DNA of 7,199 bases from Nitrospirota bacterium (GTDB lineage: Bacteria > Nitrospirota > Thermodesulfovibrionia > Thermodesulfovibrionales > JdFR-85). The notes beneath the pieces are model-generated. The model saw only the letters and a program-made list of their open reading frames with translations. It had not been told where the DNA came from and did no database searches. The position numbers were made by a program, and so were the translations under genes. Location of the stretch: NCBI GenBank assembly GCA_013151785.1, contig JAADHP010000167.1, forward strand, positions 1-7,199, given 5' to 3'. Of this stretch, positions 6,340 through 7,199 are shown piece by piece (positions within the stretch are counted from its first letter, which is position 1; each line of letters starts with the position of its first letter).

Positions 6340-7199
6340 TCATTCCACAGTAACACTTTTGGCAAGATTCCTTGGCTGGTCCACGTTGCATCCCTTCAGT
6401 ACAGCCACATGGTATGCAAGAAGCTGAAGTGGTACTACATTTAGAATGGGGGAAAGTAGTGGGTATGTGGATGGTACTTTTATGATATCCTGCACCTTGT
6501 CCTTCAGACAGGATGGTTCATCAGTGACTGCTATAACCCTGCCGCCCCTTGCTATTACCTCTTCAATATTCGAGAGGGTCTTCTTGAAAAGGTCATCAAC
6601 AGGTGCAAGGACCACCACAGGCAGACCATCCTCTATCAGTGCAATCGGGCCGTGTTTCATCTCGCCTGCTGGATAGCCCTCTGCATGGATATAGGATATT
6701 TCCTTGAGCTTCAATGCCCCTTCCAGGGCTATTGGATAATTTATCCCCCTTCCTAAAAACAGAAAGTCTCTGGCGTATATCAGAGTGGAGGCGAGTTCTC
6801 TTATTGCCTTATCCTCACTTAATACCCTCTCAATCAACATGGGTATCTTGCTTAGCTGTCTTTTAATTGTATCTATTTCTTCAGAAATCAAGCGTCCCTT
6901 TACAAAACCAAGTGCAAGCCCAAGAAGCGAAAGGGCAGCAAGTTGCGAGGTAAAGGCCTTTGTTGATGCCACTCCAATCTCAGGGCCTGCCCTTGTGTAA
7001 AGCACGGCATCTGCCTCTCTTGCAGCAGTGCTTCCCACAACATTACATATTGTTATAGTCTTAGCACCAAGTCTTTTTGCTTCACGTTGTGCAGCAAGGG
7101 TATCAGCCGTCTCTCCTGACTGTGTGATTGATATGAAAAGGGTGCCTTTCTCAATAATGGGTTCCTTGTATCTGTATTCCGAAGCAATATGGACATCCA
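6340..7199 (-). CDS. glmS: Glutamine--fructose-6-phosphate aminotransferase GlmS, C-terminal part (N-terminus outside window)
   Basis: GlmS makes glucosamine-6-phosphate from fructose-6-phosphate and glutamine, the first committed step to UDP-GlcNAc for peptidoglycan and lipopolysaccharide. The window holds the last 285 codons, beginning DVHIASEYRYKEP. Given a family length of about 610 aa, the N-terminal glutaminase domain and the first part of SIS domain 1 lie to the right. Visible hallmarks are the sugar-phosphate loop TQSGETADT, EIGVASTKAFTSQ, ALEGALKLKEISYIHAEGY, GEMKHGPIAL and the C-terminal PRNLAKSVTVE. Residues equivalent to E. coli Glu481, Lys485, Glu488, His504 and Lys603 of the isomerase site are present, so the enzyme looks functional. 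A GTG at 7038 is an internal valine, not the start. It is probably not part of the gsp operon, since a promoter lies in the 126-bp gap. Confidence 0.98.
   Translation of the reverse strand, partial: DVHIASEYRYKEPIIEKGTLFISITQSGETADTLAAQREAKRLGAKTITICNVVGSTAAREADAVLYTRAGPEIGVASTKAFTSQLAALSLLGLALGFVKGRLISEEIDTIKRQLSKIPMLIERVLSEDKAIRELASTLIYARDFLFLGRGINYPIALEGALKLKEISYIHAEGYPAGEMKHGPIALIEDGLPVVVLAPVDDLFKKTLSNIEEVIARGGRVIAVTDEPSCLKDKVQDIIKVPSTYPLLSPILNVVPLQLLAYHVAVLKGCNVDQPRNLAKSVTVE

Noticed and set aside
6340..7038. A 232-aa gene starting with GTG at 7038
   Set aside because: The frame continues open to 7199 with conserved GlmS sequence (TQSGETADT), so 7038 is an internal valine codon.

Overview
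All genes in this window lie on the minus strand. From right to left they are the 3' part of glmS (glucosamine-6-phosphate synthase), then a type II secretion (general secretory pathway) cluster in the order gspC, gspD, gspE, gspF. gspF runs off the left edge. The rest of the system, such as pseudopilins and GspL/M-type proteins, is not visible and may lie beyond position 1.

The organism is a diderm, because a secretin and GspC imply an outer membrane. The DNA is moderately AT-rich, with many AGG/AGA arginine and ATA isoleucine codons. Short 7-nt-phased repeats are scattered at gene junctions. These traits suggest an anaerobic Nitrospirota (Thermodesulfovibrio-like) or Desulfobacterota-type bacterium, but this placement is inference and not shown directly.

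Layout: glmS ends at 6340. A 126-bp gap (6214-6339) holds an AT-rich inverted repeat and a good extended -10 promoter, which probably starts the gsp operon. gspC (inner-membrane PDZ protein) and gspD (outer-membrane secretin) are 2 bp apart, and gspD has a Shine-Dalgarno sequence overlapping the gspC stop. An 85-bp gap with a nested palindromic structure separates gspD from gspE (the cytoplasmic ATPase). A 36-bp gap made almost entirely of heptanucleotide repeats separates gspE from gspF (the inner-membrane platform). Together the proteins form the ATPase, platform, periplasmic connector and outer-membrane pore of one secretion machine.

Two things stand out. First, GspD is 887 aa and carries, after a normal secretin core, an acidic low-complexity linker of about 190 residues and a C-terminal SPOR (peptidoglycan-binding) domain. 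This suggests a secretin that anchors itself to the cell wall, possibly at denuded or septal glycan. Second, the GspD signal peptide appears to have been doubled in length by an in-frame 81-bp heptad-repeat element with inverted arms. A related 7-nt tract fills the gspE-gspF gap. No stretch above 300 bp lacks a gene. The plus strand shows no credible gene.
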